Shown in pieces: positions 1-6,561 of a stretch of DNA of 21,529 nt. The notes beneath the pieces were generated by a model that was given only the letters and a program-made list of their open reading frames with translations, was not told the origin of the DNA and searched no databases. The translations under genes were made by a program, and so were the position numbers. The DNA is from JAYXXU01 sp049301135 (GTDB lineage Bacteria > Pseudomonadota > Gammaproteobacteria > Pseudomonadales > Moraxellaceae): positions 1-21,529 of the forward strand of contig JBAQKP010000185.1 in the NCBI GenBank assembly GCA_049301135.1, read 5' to 3'. Each line of letters opens with the position of its first letter. The stretch's first letter is position 1.

Positions 1-809
1 CGCTCGGGATACTGAAAATGCGCCGCATGGCCACTGTCTGGATAAATAAACAGTTGGGCATTTGGAATATTTCGCGCCATGTAATACGAATTGACGGTTG
101 GAATCATCACGTCGTTGACCCCGTTCAAAATAAACGTGGGTTGCTGGATGTTGCGCAAATACGCAAACGGATCAGAATCCGATAGTGCGGGTAGATAATA
201 GATATTGGCCTCAATTTGCGTGTTTGCTACTGCTGGCGATGACGGCGGATCTTGATCAACCCGCTGATGACGGCGCTCCCAAAACTCACGTCCGGCTTGC
301 TGTGCTTGCTCAGATCGCCCAAAGAACAAATACAGGAAGTCCTCAAGCTCCGGAACCAGTTTGGGCGCGGTCGCTAGCACCTCTTGCTCCATCTCAGGAT
401 TACCACCGCGTGGCCCTGTCCCAATTAACATCAGCTTACGGATCAGCTGAGGATGCCGAACGGTCAAATCGAGCGCCTGAAACCCGCCCAGTGAAAAGCC
501 TAAAACATCAATCTGTCGCAAACCCAATGCACGCACACACGCGGCAGCATCATCTGCCATATCTTCGATACGTGTCCGTGGCGCACCATTTGACGATGCG
601 ACACCACGACCATTCAACAAGATCACTTCGCGGCTTTTGGCCAGACCATCGGTCATTAACGGATCCCAATGATCCATGCCGCCGCGAAAGTGTTGTAGCA
701 ATACAATCGGTGGCTGCCCTGAGTCGGTGTTGCCCCAACGACGATAGGCAAATTGCGCCCCGTCAATCGACACAAAACGGGTCGGTGTCGTGCAATGTGT
801 TTCACTCAT
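1..809 (-). CDS. alpha/beta hydrolase, cytoplasmic (3' end outside window)
   Basis: This reading frame is open from an ATG at 809 to the window edge, giving 269 residues without the end of the protein. An AGGGAG Shine-Dalgarno lies just upstream. The alpha/beta-hydrolase fold is supported by the nucleophile elbow GFSLGG (Ser106), a probable acid at Asp233 (NGVNDVM) and the catalytic His261 (DSGHAAHF). There is no signal peptide, so it should be cytoplasmic. It is clearly paralogous to the next gene upstream, sharing blocks such as WDP, the GRG/NRG region, ADDA, HPQLIRK or QPQLVRK, and GTGP. It is the third gene of a minus-strand operon with the exported paralogue and a short-chain dehydrogenase. 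The substrate is unknown; small esters, lactones or peroxide-type chemistry are all possible for this fold. Little of the C-terminus should be missing. Confidence 0.88.
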   Translation of the reverse strand, partial: MSETHCTTPTRFVSIDGAQFAYRRWGNTDSGQPPIVLLQHFRGGMDHWDPLMTDGLAKSREVILLNGRGVASSNGAPRTRIEDMADDAAACVRALGLRQIDVLGFSLGGFQALDLTVRHPQLIRKLMLIGTGPRGGNPEMEQEVLATAPKLVPELEDFLYLFFGRSEQAQQAGREFWERRHQRVDQDPPSSPAVANTQIEANIYYLPALSDSDPFAYLRNIQQPTFILNGVNDVMIPTVNSYYMARNIPNAQLFIYPDSGHAAHFQYPE

Positions 810-865
810 GAACTGAGCTCCCTTAAAGGTGAATTGATCTGGCCGGACGCCAGTGAAACGCAGAT

Positions 866-1828
866 TTATTGCTTGAGAAACGTCAGACTCTTACTGACAA
901 AATCAGCATTATTCTGAAAAATACCGCCATGCCCTGCATCGGGATAAATGATCAGTTGACTGTTTGGGATGCGTTTGGCGAGATCGTGGCTATTGCTGGT
1001 TGGCACCATGCGATCATCATCACCATTGGCAACCAGTACCGGTTGTTTGATTACAGAAAGGTCGGCTGGCGGCTTTTCGCCCCATGCTTTAAGGGCTTGA
1101 AGCTGGGCAAAGTACGCACGTAATGTAATTTCTTGGTCGCGGTTCTCGGTACGCTCTTGTAGGCGGCTCAGAAACGCTTTACCGGCCTGAATGCCGCTTG
1201 GTGTACGGGTAAAAAATAAATATTGCTTCGGATCTTGGAAGGTAATTGTTGCTCGCAACAAATCATAGTTTGAGACCCGTGCCACGCTGCTAATTCCTGT
1301 CCCACCCGCAGGTCCTGTACCAGCGAGGATCATTTTGCGCACCAGTTGGGGTTGTTTGAGCACAATTTCTTGCGCGATCATGCCACCCATTGAAAAACCA
1401 AACAGATCAACTTGTGTGAAGCCTTTGGCTTGAATAAAACCAATCGCATCATCGGCCATCTGCTCAATCGTATTGGCTGGTGTGCCACTTGATGCACCAA
1501 TACCCCGATTGTCAAAAACGACAATATGATGTTGTGCGGCCAACCCATCGACCACGCGTGGATCCCAGTTATCCAGCACTGCTGCCAAATGATTGAGAAA
1601 AACCACCGGTGTACCGCCATTGGCTTGTCCATACTCACGGTAGGCAAACTCTACGCCATCCGCAGAAACCGTTTGTGTTGGGACATTTGTCCAGTTCATT
1701 TGCTGTGTCACCATAATAGATGTTGGATTGCTGCTGCCGACCGCTGTCGTTTCAGCCAAAGCATACGGCGATGCGAGTAAGACAGACAGAGTGAGTAAGC
1801 CGATTTTTTTGCCCAGAAAATTTTGCAT
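866..1828 (-). CDS. exported alpha/beta hydrolase
   Basis: This 320-residue alpha/beta hydrolase starts with a Sec signal peptide: basic KK at 7-8, a hydrophobic core at about 9-20, and a likely cut after ALA25. It is therefore predicted to be periplasmic or secreted. Ser146 in GFSMGG is the nucleophile, an Asp in the NGDDDR run at 269-273 is the probable acid, and His300 (DAGHGG) completes the triad. The mature part resembles the downstream cytoplasmic hydrolase over its length, which points to a tandem duplication followed by gain or loss of the signal peptide. It lies 44 bp after the short-chain dehydrogenase and 56 bp before its paralogue. The Shine-Dalgarno is weak (GAG about 11 bases upstream). 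The substrate cannot be inferred. Confidence 0.92.
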   Translation of the reverse strand: MQNFLGKKIGLLTLSVLLASPYALAETTAVGSSNPTSIMVTQQMNWTNVPTQTVSADGVEFAYREYGQANGGTPVVFLNHLAAVLDNWDPRVVDGLAAQHHIVVFDNRGIGASSGTPANTIEQMADDAIGFIQAKGFTQVDLFGFSMGGMIAQEIVLKQPQLVRKMILAGTGPAGGTGISSVARVSNYDLLRATITFQDPKQYLFFTRTPSGIQAGKAFLSRLQERTENRDQEITLRAYFAQLQALKAWGEKPPADLSVIKQPVLVANGDDDRMVPTSNSHDLAKRIPNSQLIIYPDAGHGGIFQNNADFVSKSLTFLKQ

Positions 1829-1872
1829 GATCGAATCTCAAAACAGGTTAAAGACAGTGATAAAAGGGGTAA

Positions 1873-2661
1873 TCAGACTTGAGACTGATAGCGTTCGGCG
1901 GCGTGTGCTTGTTTGATGTCTAACAACAACCCTTGACGTGCGGCCTCCAGCGCATCCCACCGCTCAGCCACATGCAGTGGCGGAATTGTGACTAACTCGC
2001 GCCGATCAAAACCAACCAACGCGGCATTGACCAATTCATCAACCTCCATCACCTCAGTCAACGTATTGATATCCAACCCAGATCGTTGCCAAATCTCTGT
2101 ACGGGTCGCAGCGGGCAACACGGCTTGAATATAGACACCCCGTCCACCGAACTCTTGATGTAGTCCTTGCGATAAGAACAAGACAAAGGCTTTGGTCGCG
2201 CCATAAATCGACATCCCAAATTCAGGCGCGAAGCCGACCACAGATCCAATATTGACGATTGCGCCTGTTCCTGCCTGTACAAAACGAGGTGCAACAGCCG
2301 CAGAAAGTCGAGTAAGTGCGGTCATATTCAGGGTGATTAGTTGGTCAATACTTGCTGTTGTCTGCTGCAAAAACCCACCGGTTTGCGCCATCCCTGCGTT
2401 GTTGATCAGAATGCCAATCGCCGCATCGTCACGCAGACGCTGCTCGACTGCGGCGAGATCATTGGCTTGGGCCAGGTCGGCTTGCAAAACCTCGACCAAG
2501 ACATTGGCTTGTTCAGATAGCTGCTTTGCCAGAGCATCAAGGCGCGTTTTGTCGCGTGCAACCAACACAAGATTGTGTCCCCGCTGTGCCAAATGTTTGG
2601 CATAACTCGCACCGATACCACTAGAAGCGCCGGTGATCAGGACAGTTGGCAAATGGCTCAT
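1873..2661 (-). CDS. short-chain dehydrogenase/reductase (classical SDR)
   Basis: This is a 262-residue classical SDR. The nucleotide-binding motif TGASSGIG is at 10-17, NNAG at 87-90, and the catalytic set is Asn112, Ser140, Tyr153 and Lys157 (YGATK). Arg36 after the second strand favours NADP(H) over NAD(H), by family knowledge. A longer in-frame start at 2706 exists, but I chose ATG 2661 because AAGGAA sits at the right spacing and the 15 extra codons would lie across the promoter and operator. It is the first gene of the operon with two alpha/beta hydrolases and is divergent from a TetR-type gene. It probably reduces or oxidises a carbonyl or alcohol on a lipophilic molecule; the exact substrate is unknown. 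Confidence 0.93.
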   Translation of the reverse strand: MSHLPTVLITGASSGIGASYAKHLAQRGHNLVLVARDKTRLDALAKQLSEQANVLVEVLQADLAQANDLAAVEQRLRDDAAIGILINNAGMAQTGGFLQQTTASIDQLITLNMTALTRLSAAVAPRFVQAGTGAIVNIGSVVGFAPEFGMSIYGATKAFVLFLSQGLHQEFGGRGVYIQAVLPAATRTEIWQRSGLDINTLTEVMEVDELVNAALVGFDRRELVTIPPLHVAERWDALEAARQGLLLDIKQAHAAERYQSQV

Positions 2662-2692
2662 GATTGTTTCCTTGCGGGTCTGGATTGATTTA

Positions 2693-2710
2693 ATGATGAC
2701 GATCATAATC
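2693..2710. promoter_or_regulatory. operator-like repeat 1 (TetR site candidate)
   Basis: ATGAT and ATCAT form an inverted pair around GACG. The two blocks ATGATGAC and CATAATC recur in the second site at 2726-2745, except that this copy has three extra bases (GAT) between them. It covers the -10 and spacer of the SDR promoter, a typical place for a TetR-family repressor site. Confidence 0.5.
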
Positions 2711-2721
2711 TAAAATGTCAA
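2693..2721 (-). promoter_or_regulatory. promoter of the SDR-hydrolase operon
   Basis: Read on the minus strand, a consensus -35 TTGACA (2716-2721) is followed after 17 bases by a weak -10 CATCAT (2693-2698). Transcription would start about 25 bases before the ATG at 2661. The spacer carries an operator-like sequence, so repression by the divergent TetR protein is expected. The -10 matches the consensus at only four positions. Confidence 0.5.
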
Positions 2722-2724
2722 TAC

Positions 2725-2753
2725 TTTGATGATGACCATAATCAATGTATAAT
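2725..2753 (+). promoter_or_regulatory. promoter of the TetR-family gene
   Basis: A perfect -10 TATAAT (2748-2753) is preceded 17 bases upstream by TTTGAT (2725-2730) as a partial -35. Transcription would start about 24 bases before the ATG at 2784. The second operator-like palindrome fills the spacer, which suggests autorepression. Confidence 0.6.
2726..2745. promoter_or_regulatory. operator-like palindrome 2 (TetR site candidate)
   Basis: The core TGATGATGACCATAATCA (2727-2744) is an imperfect palindrome with two mismatched base pairs, and one more outer pair extends it. It sits between the -35 and -10 of the regulator's own promoter and shares both sequence blocks with the site at 2693-2710. 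Confidence 0.55.
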
Positions 2754-2783
2754 TGGCTGGTTCCCTAACTAGGTTGTCGGCAC

Positions 2784-3377
2784 ATGAAAGTCACCAAGGC
2801 GCAAGCACAGGCCAATCGAGCACATATCGTCGAAACGGCATCGACGCTGTTTCGTGAGCATGGCTATGACGGGGTTGGGGTAGCAGATCTCATGGCTGCT
2901 GCTGGATTCACGCACGGTGGTTTTTATAAGCAGTTCGGTTCTAAGACTGAACTGATGGCAGAGTCGGCTGCGTGTAGTCTTGCAAAGACTGCGGCACTCA
3001 CGGCCAATGTAGAAATGACTCAGTTTGTTCAGCTTTATCTGTCACGAGAGCATCGTGATCTGCGTGCAACGGGTTGCACCATGGCGGCATTAGGTGGCGA
3101 TGCGGTGCGTCAGCCAGACGCTGTTCGGCGTACATTTGCCGATGGTATCGAGAATTTGCTGACCCTGCTTGGCAATGCAAACCTACAGGTTGCTGCATCG
3201 CATGCAACTGATCCAAATCAAGTACGCGCCAAAGCCATCAACACCTTGGCACACGCACTCGGGGCGGTTGTCCTGTCGCGTGCTTGTCCAGATGACTCAC
3301 CGCTGGCCGATGAGATTTTGACTGTTTGCCGCGACGATATTATTCAATCAATACCATCGGCAGCAGAGAAGGCATGA
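2784..3377 (+). CDS. TetR/AcrR-family transcriptional regulator
   Basis: This 197-residue protein has an N-terminal TetR helix-turn-helix at about 31-58 (VADLMAAAGFTHGGFYKQFGSK) and a ligand-binding C-terminal half. The motif GCTMAALGGDAVRQ is typical of a common AcrR subgroup with GCPMAALA-type motifs. It is divergent from the SDR-hydrolase operon, and both promoters carry a related palindrome in the spacer. The simplest reading is a repressor of itself and of that operon, released by a substrate or product of the enzymes. The ligand is unknown. The Shine-Dalgarno is weak (AGG about 11 bases upstream). Confidence 0.92.
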   Translation: MKVTKAQAQANRAHIVETASTLFREHGYDGVGVADLMAAAGFTHGGFYKQFGSKTELMAESAACSLAKTAALTANVEMTQFVQLYLSREHRDLRATGCTMAALGGDAVRQPDAVRRTFADGIENLLTLLGNANLQVAASHATDPNQVRAKAINTLAHALGAVVLSRACPDDSPLADEILTVCRDDIIQSIPSAAEKA

Positions 3378-3441
3378 AGGTTTAGAGTGCTGTCACCGAG
3401 CCGAAGGTCAGACGCAGAACGCGCGCGTCAGGTGTTTTGGG

Positions 3442-3470
3442 TTGACAAGTTTTTTTTAGGAACTTACTGT
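3442..3470 (+). promoter_or_regulatory. promoter candidate for the five-gene cluster
   Basis: A perfect -35 TTGACA (3442-3447) is followed after 17 bases by a poor -10, TACTGT (3465-3470). The spacer contains an inverted repeat, AAGTT and AACTT. This would give a leader of about 95 bases before the ATG at 3574. The weak -10 suggests a regulated promoter or activator dependence. Confidence 0.45.
3447..3465. repeat. inverted repeat copy A in the cluster promoter
   Basis: AAGTT (3447-3451) and AACTT (3461-3465) flank a T-rich centre. It closely resembles the repeat at 3526-3542: both have a T run, then AG(G)AACTTA. It sits between -35 and -10, as an operator would. Confidence 0.4.
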
Positions 3471-3525
3471 GTGTTGTGTCGCATGTCGTCAGTTTTTGGG
3501 TGGCATGCTTTTTTTACGGCTTAAC

Positions 3526-3542
3526 AGTTCTTTTTTAGAACT
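3526..3542. repeat. inverted repeat copy B in the cluster leader
   Basis: AGTTCT (3526-3531) and AGAACT (3537-3542) form a perfect six-base inverted repeat around TTTTT. It lies about 30 bases upstream of the thioesterase start. Together with copy A it makes a pair about 78 bases apart, compatible with a dimeric regulator binding twice. No regulator gene of obvious specificity is adjacent, apart from the TetR gene ending at 3377. Confidence 0.4.
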
Positions 3543-3573
3543 TATTAAATCTCGCAACAGACAAGGTGCTGAC

Positions 3574-4005
3574 ATGAAGCTTCAAGACATGAGTGGTTTA
3601 CAGGTAATGCAGGCATTTGCCCAAGGCTTGATTCCACCGCCGAGTATTGCCAAAACCATGCCGATGACCGTCGAGTCGGTTGAGCTGAATAAGGTGGTGT
3701 TTCGGGCGACGGCGAACCATAGCCATACCAATCCATTAGGTGGCGTGCATGGCGGCTTTGCGGCGACAGTGTTAGATTCAGTGACCGGTTGTGCGACGCA
3801 TACCGCGCTCGATGCTGGCGAAGGCTACGGCACGATTGAGCTTGGGGTCAAGATGTGTAAGCCGATTCCATTTGATGTGACTTTACGCGCAGAAGGGCGG
3901 GTGATTAATAAAACCCGTTCGTTGGTGATTTCTGAAGGTGAAATTCGAGACGATGCAGGCACGTTATATGCTTATGCGACAGCAACCTGCATGATTTTAC
4001 GGTAA
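3574..4005 (+). CDS. PaaI-like hotdog-fold thioesterase
   Basis: This 143-residue protein matches the single-domain PaaI-type hotdog thioesterases, which hydrolyse acyl- or aryl-CoA in the cytoplasm. The signature stretch runs from Asn53 through GGVHGG (56-61) to Asp68 in the following helix, where Asn/Gly/His and the helix acid line the active site. The frame extends upstream to 3469, but ATG 3574 is chosen because AAGGTG precedes it and the family homology begins there; the upstream stretch is Cys/Phe-rich and spans the inverted repeat. It opens a five-gene plus-strand cluster, with the next gene 25 bp downstream. The acyl group released is unknown. Confidence 0.88.
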   Translation: MKLQDMSGLQVMQAFAQGLIPPPSIAKTMPMTVESVELNKVVFRATANHSHTNPLGGVHGGFAATVLDSVTGCATHTALDAGEGYGTIELGVKMCKPIPFDVTLRAEGRVINKTRSLVISEGEIRDDAGTLYAYATATCMILR

Positions 4006-4030
4006 ATTTGAGCAGCTAAGGAGCAACAGC

Positions 4031-4825
4031 ATGAGTCAAGCACAACGTATTGCCGATCTAGATGTGTATATTGAGGGCGCGGGCGAGCAGACCCTCGTGA
4101 TGTTGCATGGTTGGCCAGACACCTATCGGGTGTGGGATGCGCAAGTCGCGGCGTTTGCGGCGGATTATCGTTGTGTGCGGATTACGCTACCCAACTATGC
4201 TGAACAGGGTGCGCGTACGGCCTATACGATTGATACCGTGTCGGCGAAGATTGCGCAGGCGCTGCAAATGGTGTCGCCAGATCAGCCGGTGATTTTGCTG
4301 TTGCATGACTGGGGCTGTGTGTTTGGCTATCGGTTTTATCAGCAGCATCCTGAGCAGGTCAGTCGGATGATTGCGTTAGACATTGGTGATGCGGGGTCTA
4401 AGGCGCACTTAAAATCGCTCAAATCCTACCAGTTGGCGATGCTGGGGACGTATCAGTTGAACCTCGCGCTGGCGTGGCGCTTGCCTGAGACGCTGGGCAA
4501 TTGGGTGACTCGTGGTTTTGCCAAGCTGTTACAACAGCCGACGCCTGCCGAACCGGTGCATCGCGGCATGAATTATCCGTATTTTCAGGCGATTTTTCAG
4601 GCCAGAAGTCAGCCGATGCAACCATTTACCGCTGTGCCAGACTGTCCGATGCTGTATGTGTACGCCAAACATAAGCCGTTTATGTTTCACTCTGCCGAAT
4701 GGTTGGCACGCATCGAGCAAAAAGCCGGTAATCAAGTGGTTGGCATGAAGGCAGGGCATTGGTTGATGCGTGAGCAACCTGCGCAGTTTAATCAGCTGGT
4801 ATTGGATTGGTTGCGTGCGAAATAG
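4031..4825 (+). CDS. epoxide hydrolase/dehalogenase-like alpha/beta hydrolase
   Basis: This 264-residue protein has the oxyanion motif HGWPD (26-30) and the nucleophile motif HDWG (92-95). Asp93 replaces the usual serine, as in epoxide hydrolases and haloalkane dehalogenases. His243 (AGHWLM) is the catalytic base. A cap region at about 130-200 includes MNYPYF, with tyrosines that could position an epoxide oxygen. No obvious Asp/Glu is seen in the usual acid position (YAKHKPFMF region), so the charge relay may be altered. It has AAGGAG before the ATG and follows the thioesterase by 25 bp. It is not related closely to the Ser-type hydrolases at the left of the window. Epoxide hydrolysis is the better guess, but dehalogenation or another hydrolysis is possible. 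Confidence 0.85.
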   Translation: MSQAQRIADLDVYIEGAGEQTLVMLHGWPDTYRVWDAQVAAFAADYRCVRITLPNYAEQGARTAYTIDTVSAKIAQALQMVSPDQPVILLLHDWGCVFGYRFYQQHPEQVSRMIALDIGDAGSKAHLKSLKSYQLAMLGTYQLNLALAWRLPETLGNWVTRGFAKLLQQPTPAEPVHRGMNYPYFQAIFQARSQPMQPFTAVPDCPMLYVYAKHKPFMFHSAEWLARIEQKAGNQVVGMKAGHWLMREQPAQFNQLVLDWLRAK

Positions 4826-4884
4826 TTTTTTGTTTTGATTGGTTTTTTGGGTTTTACATCTGTTTGAGATAGGGAAGGATGCTG

Positions 4885-5670
4885 ATGAAGTCTACTGCTG
4901 AAAAAATCGCCGATAACACGATTATTGTCGATGGTAAGACCCGCTACCACGAACCGCTGCCGAGCGGGATTGATGTTGAAAACTTTAAAAAAGTGATTCA
5001 CGGGCGACGTTCAGTCCGCAAATTTACCGATAAACCGATTCCAAAAGCAGTGGTCGATGATTGCTTGGACATGGCGATGCTCGCGCCAAATTCCTCTGGT
5101 TTGCAGCCGTGGGGCTTTTATGTGGTGCGCTCACCCGACAAAAAAAAGCAGTTGGTCAAAGCCTGTATGGGGCAGTTTGCCGCCGCGACCGCGCAGGAGT
5201 TAATCGTCTGTGTAGCGCGTACCGACCGGATTGATCAGTTTGCCAAGCAGATGTTACGCGATTGGCCGATGCCCAACTTGCCGCCATTGGTTAAACGCTA
5301 TTACCAGTTGATTCCATTTAATTATGCGCCCGGTCCACTGAACAGTTTTGGCCTGCTGAAAAAAACCGCAATGGGCGTGGGTGGTTTGTTTACACCTTTA
5401 CCACGCGGGCCATTTACTGAGCAAGATGTGAAGTTATGGGCAACCAAAAGCACGGCGTTGGCCTGTGAAAATCTGGTGCTGGCGTTTACCGCGTATGGTT
5501 TTGACACCTGCATGATGGAAGGTTTTGATGAAGTGCGCGTGCGTAAGTTGCTGAATTTATCGGCGGCTGAATTTCCAATCATGGTGATTGGTGCAGGCGA
5601 GCGGGCAGATGATGGGGTGTTTTGGCCGCAGATTCGATTTGATCGCAAGCTGTTTGTGACTGAGGTTTAA
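4885..5670 (+). CDS. nitroreductase-family flavoprotein
   Basis: This 261-residue FMN-dependent oxidoreductase carries the family's phosphate-binding motif RRSVRKF near residue 41 and the motif APNSSGLQPW soon after. The C-terminal part has the CMMEGFD stretch that corresponds to the family's 'GxxExFD'-type segment. The family reduces nitro groups, quinones, enones or flavins with NAD(P)H; the real substrate here is not evident. I chose ATG 4885 over ATG 4879 because the Shine-Dalgarno GGGAAGG ends right at 4878 and is spaced correctly only for 4885. A 59-base T-rich gap separates it from the epoxide-hydrolase-like gene, and the next gene follows after 45 bp. Confidence 0.9.
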   Translation: MKSTAEKIADNTIIVDGKTRYHEPLPSGIDVENFKKVIHGRRSVRKFTDKPIPKAVVDDCLDMAMLAPNSSGLQPWGFYVVRSPDKKKQLVKACMGQFAAATAQELIVCVARTDRIDQFAKQMLRDWPMPNLPPLVKRYYQLIPFNYAPGPLNSFGLLKKTAMGVGGLFTPLPRGPFTEQDVKLWATKSTALACENLVLAFTAYGFDTCMMEGFDEVRVRKLLNLSAAEFPIMVIGAGERADDGVFWPQIRFDRKLFVTEV

Positions 5671-5715
5671 AGCAAAAGTCGTCCTGTTGATGACTTGCCA
5701 CCGGAGAAATATCCA

Positions 5716-6561
5716 ATGAATGCCGTTCACTTACCAGCAACACAGGCTGAGCAGATGCGGGTGCGTCGCAGCCGTTTTCAGTCAGAGCAGACGCGGCGGC
5801 ATTATTTTGCCGAGCAGTCGCCGTTGATGTCGCATGTGCTGACGGCGTTGTCGATGACGTTTCCGGCCGGTGAGCAGTTTTTTGTGCATAGTGTGCGGCA
5901 GGTGCGCGACCAAATCACTGACCCGACGTTGCAGGCCGATATCTCGACCTTTATCGGCCAAGAAGCCATGCATTCACAGGCACATACTCAGTTTAATCAA
6001 GGATTAGACGCGGTGGATTATCCGCTACAGCAGTATGCGGCGCTGATGGCACAGGGTTTGGAGACACTTAAAACGCGTTCGCCACGCCGACAGTTGGCGG
6101 CAACGGTAGCCTATGAGCATTTTACCGCACTGCTGGCGGCGTATTGGCTCAGGCAGCCGCGCTTTGCTCAGGGCTTTGATGCCAATTTACAGCAGCTTTG
6201 GTTGTGGCATGCGGTCGAGGAGTTGGAGCATAAGAGCGTGGCGTTTAACGTGTATCAGCAGTTATTTGGCATGACGGCGGATGGGCTGGCACAGCGGCGG
6301 CGTAGTATGCGGACGGTGTCGCTGGGTTTTACGCTGGGGGTCGTGGGGATGACCACACGTTTGCTCTGGCATGACCGAAAATCTAGCTTGCATCCACGCC
6401 AATGGGGAAGCAATTTGCGCGATGTTGGGACGTTGCTGGCGTTGGTGGTGCGCACGCTGCCTGCCTATTTGAGTTTTTATCGGGCGGATTTTCATCCAGA
6501 TCAGACCGATCATCACAGATTAATCGCCAGTTGGCAGGCTCGTTTAGGCTTACAGGCATGA
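5716..6561 (+). CDS. ferritin-like di-iron protein, 'metal-dependent hydrolase' family
   Basis: This 281-residue protein belongs to the family usually annotated as predicted metal-dependent hydrolase (PF10118), from memory. The sequence shows a di-iron carboxylate pattern: Glu53, then E83-x-x-H86 with His90, Glu134 in YEHF, and E168-x-x-E171-H172 in EELEHKS. This looks more like an oxygen-activating ferritin-like four-helix bundle than a hydrolase. A hydrophobic stretch near 205-220 may touch the membrane. The ATG at 5716 is preferred over a TTG at 5695 because GGAG is placed correctly. The stop overlaps the next start (ATGA), so translation is coupled to the catalase-like gene. Possible roles are oxidation or desaturation of a lipid; the substrate is unknown. 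Confidence 0.82.
   Translation: MNAVHLPATQAEQMRVRRSRFQSEQTRRHYFAEQSPLMSHVLTALSMTFPAGEQFFVHSVRQVRDQITDPTLQADISTFIGQEAMHSQAHTQFNQGLDAVDYPLQQYAALMAQGLETLKTRSPRRQLAATVAYEHFTALLAAYWLRQPRFAQGFDANLQQLWLWHAVEELEHKSVAFNVYQQLFGMTADGLAQRRRSMRTVSLGFTLGVVGMTTRLLWHDRKSSLHPRQWGSNLRDVGTLLALVVRTLPAYLSFYRADFHPDQTDHHRLIASWQARLGLQA

Noticed and set aside
185..811. Plus-strand open frame of 208 codons at the left edge
   Set aside because: It lies opposite a clear alpha/beta hydrolase with intact catalytic motifs and a good ribosome site; its own translation has no recognisable motif.
839..853. Small hairpin CTGGC/GCCAG between the two hydrolase genes
   Set aside because: The stem has only five base pairs and no T tract, so a terminator or attenuator cannot be supported.
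2662..2706. N-terminal extension of the SDR (start at 2706)
   Set aside because: It would overlap the operator and -10, and the Shine-Dalgarno fits ATG 2661.
4826..4884. T-rich stretch between the epoxide-hydrolase-like and nitroreductase genes as a terminator
   Set aside because: No stem precedes the T runs, and gene order suggests continued transcription.
6402..6557. N-terminal extension of the catalase-like protein
   Set aside because: It overlaps the di-iron gene in another frame and would bury the signal peptide; the ATGA overlap at 6558 fits translational coupling.
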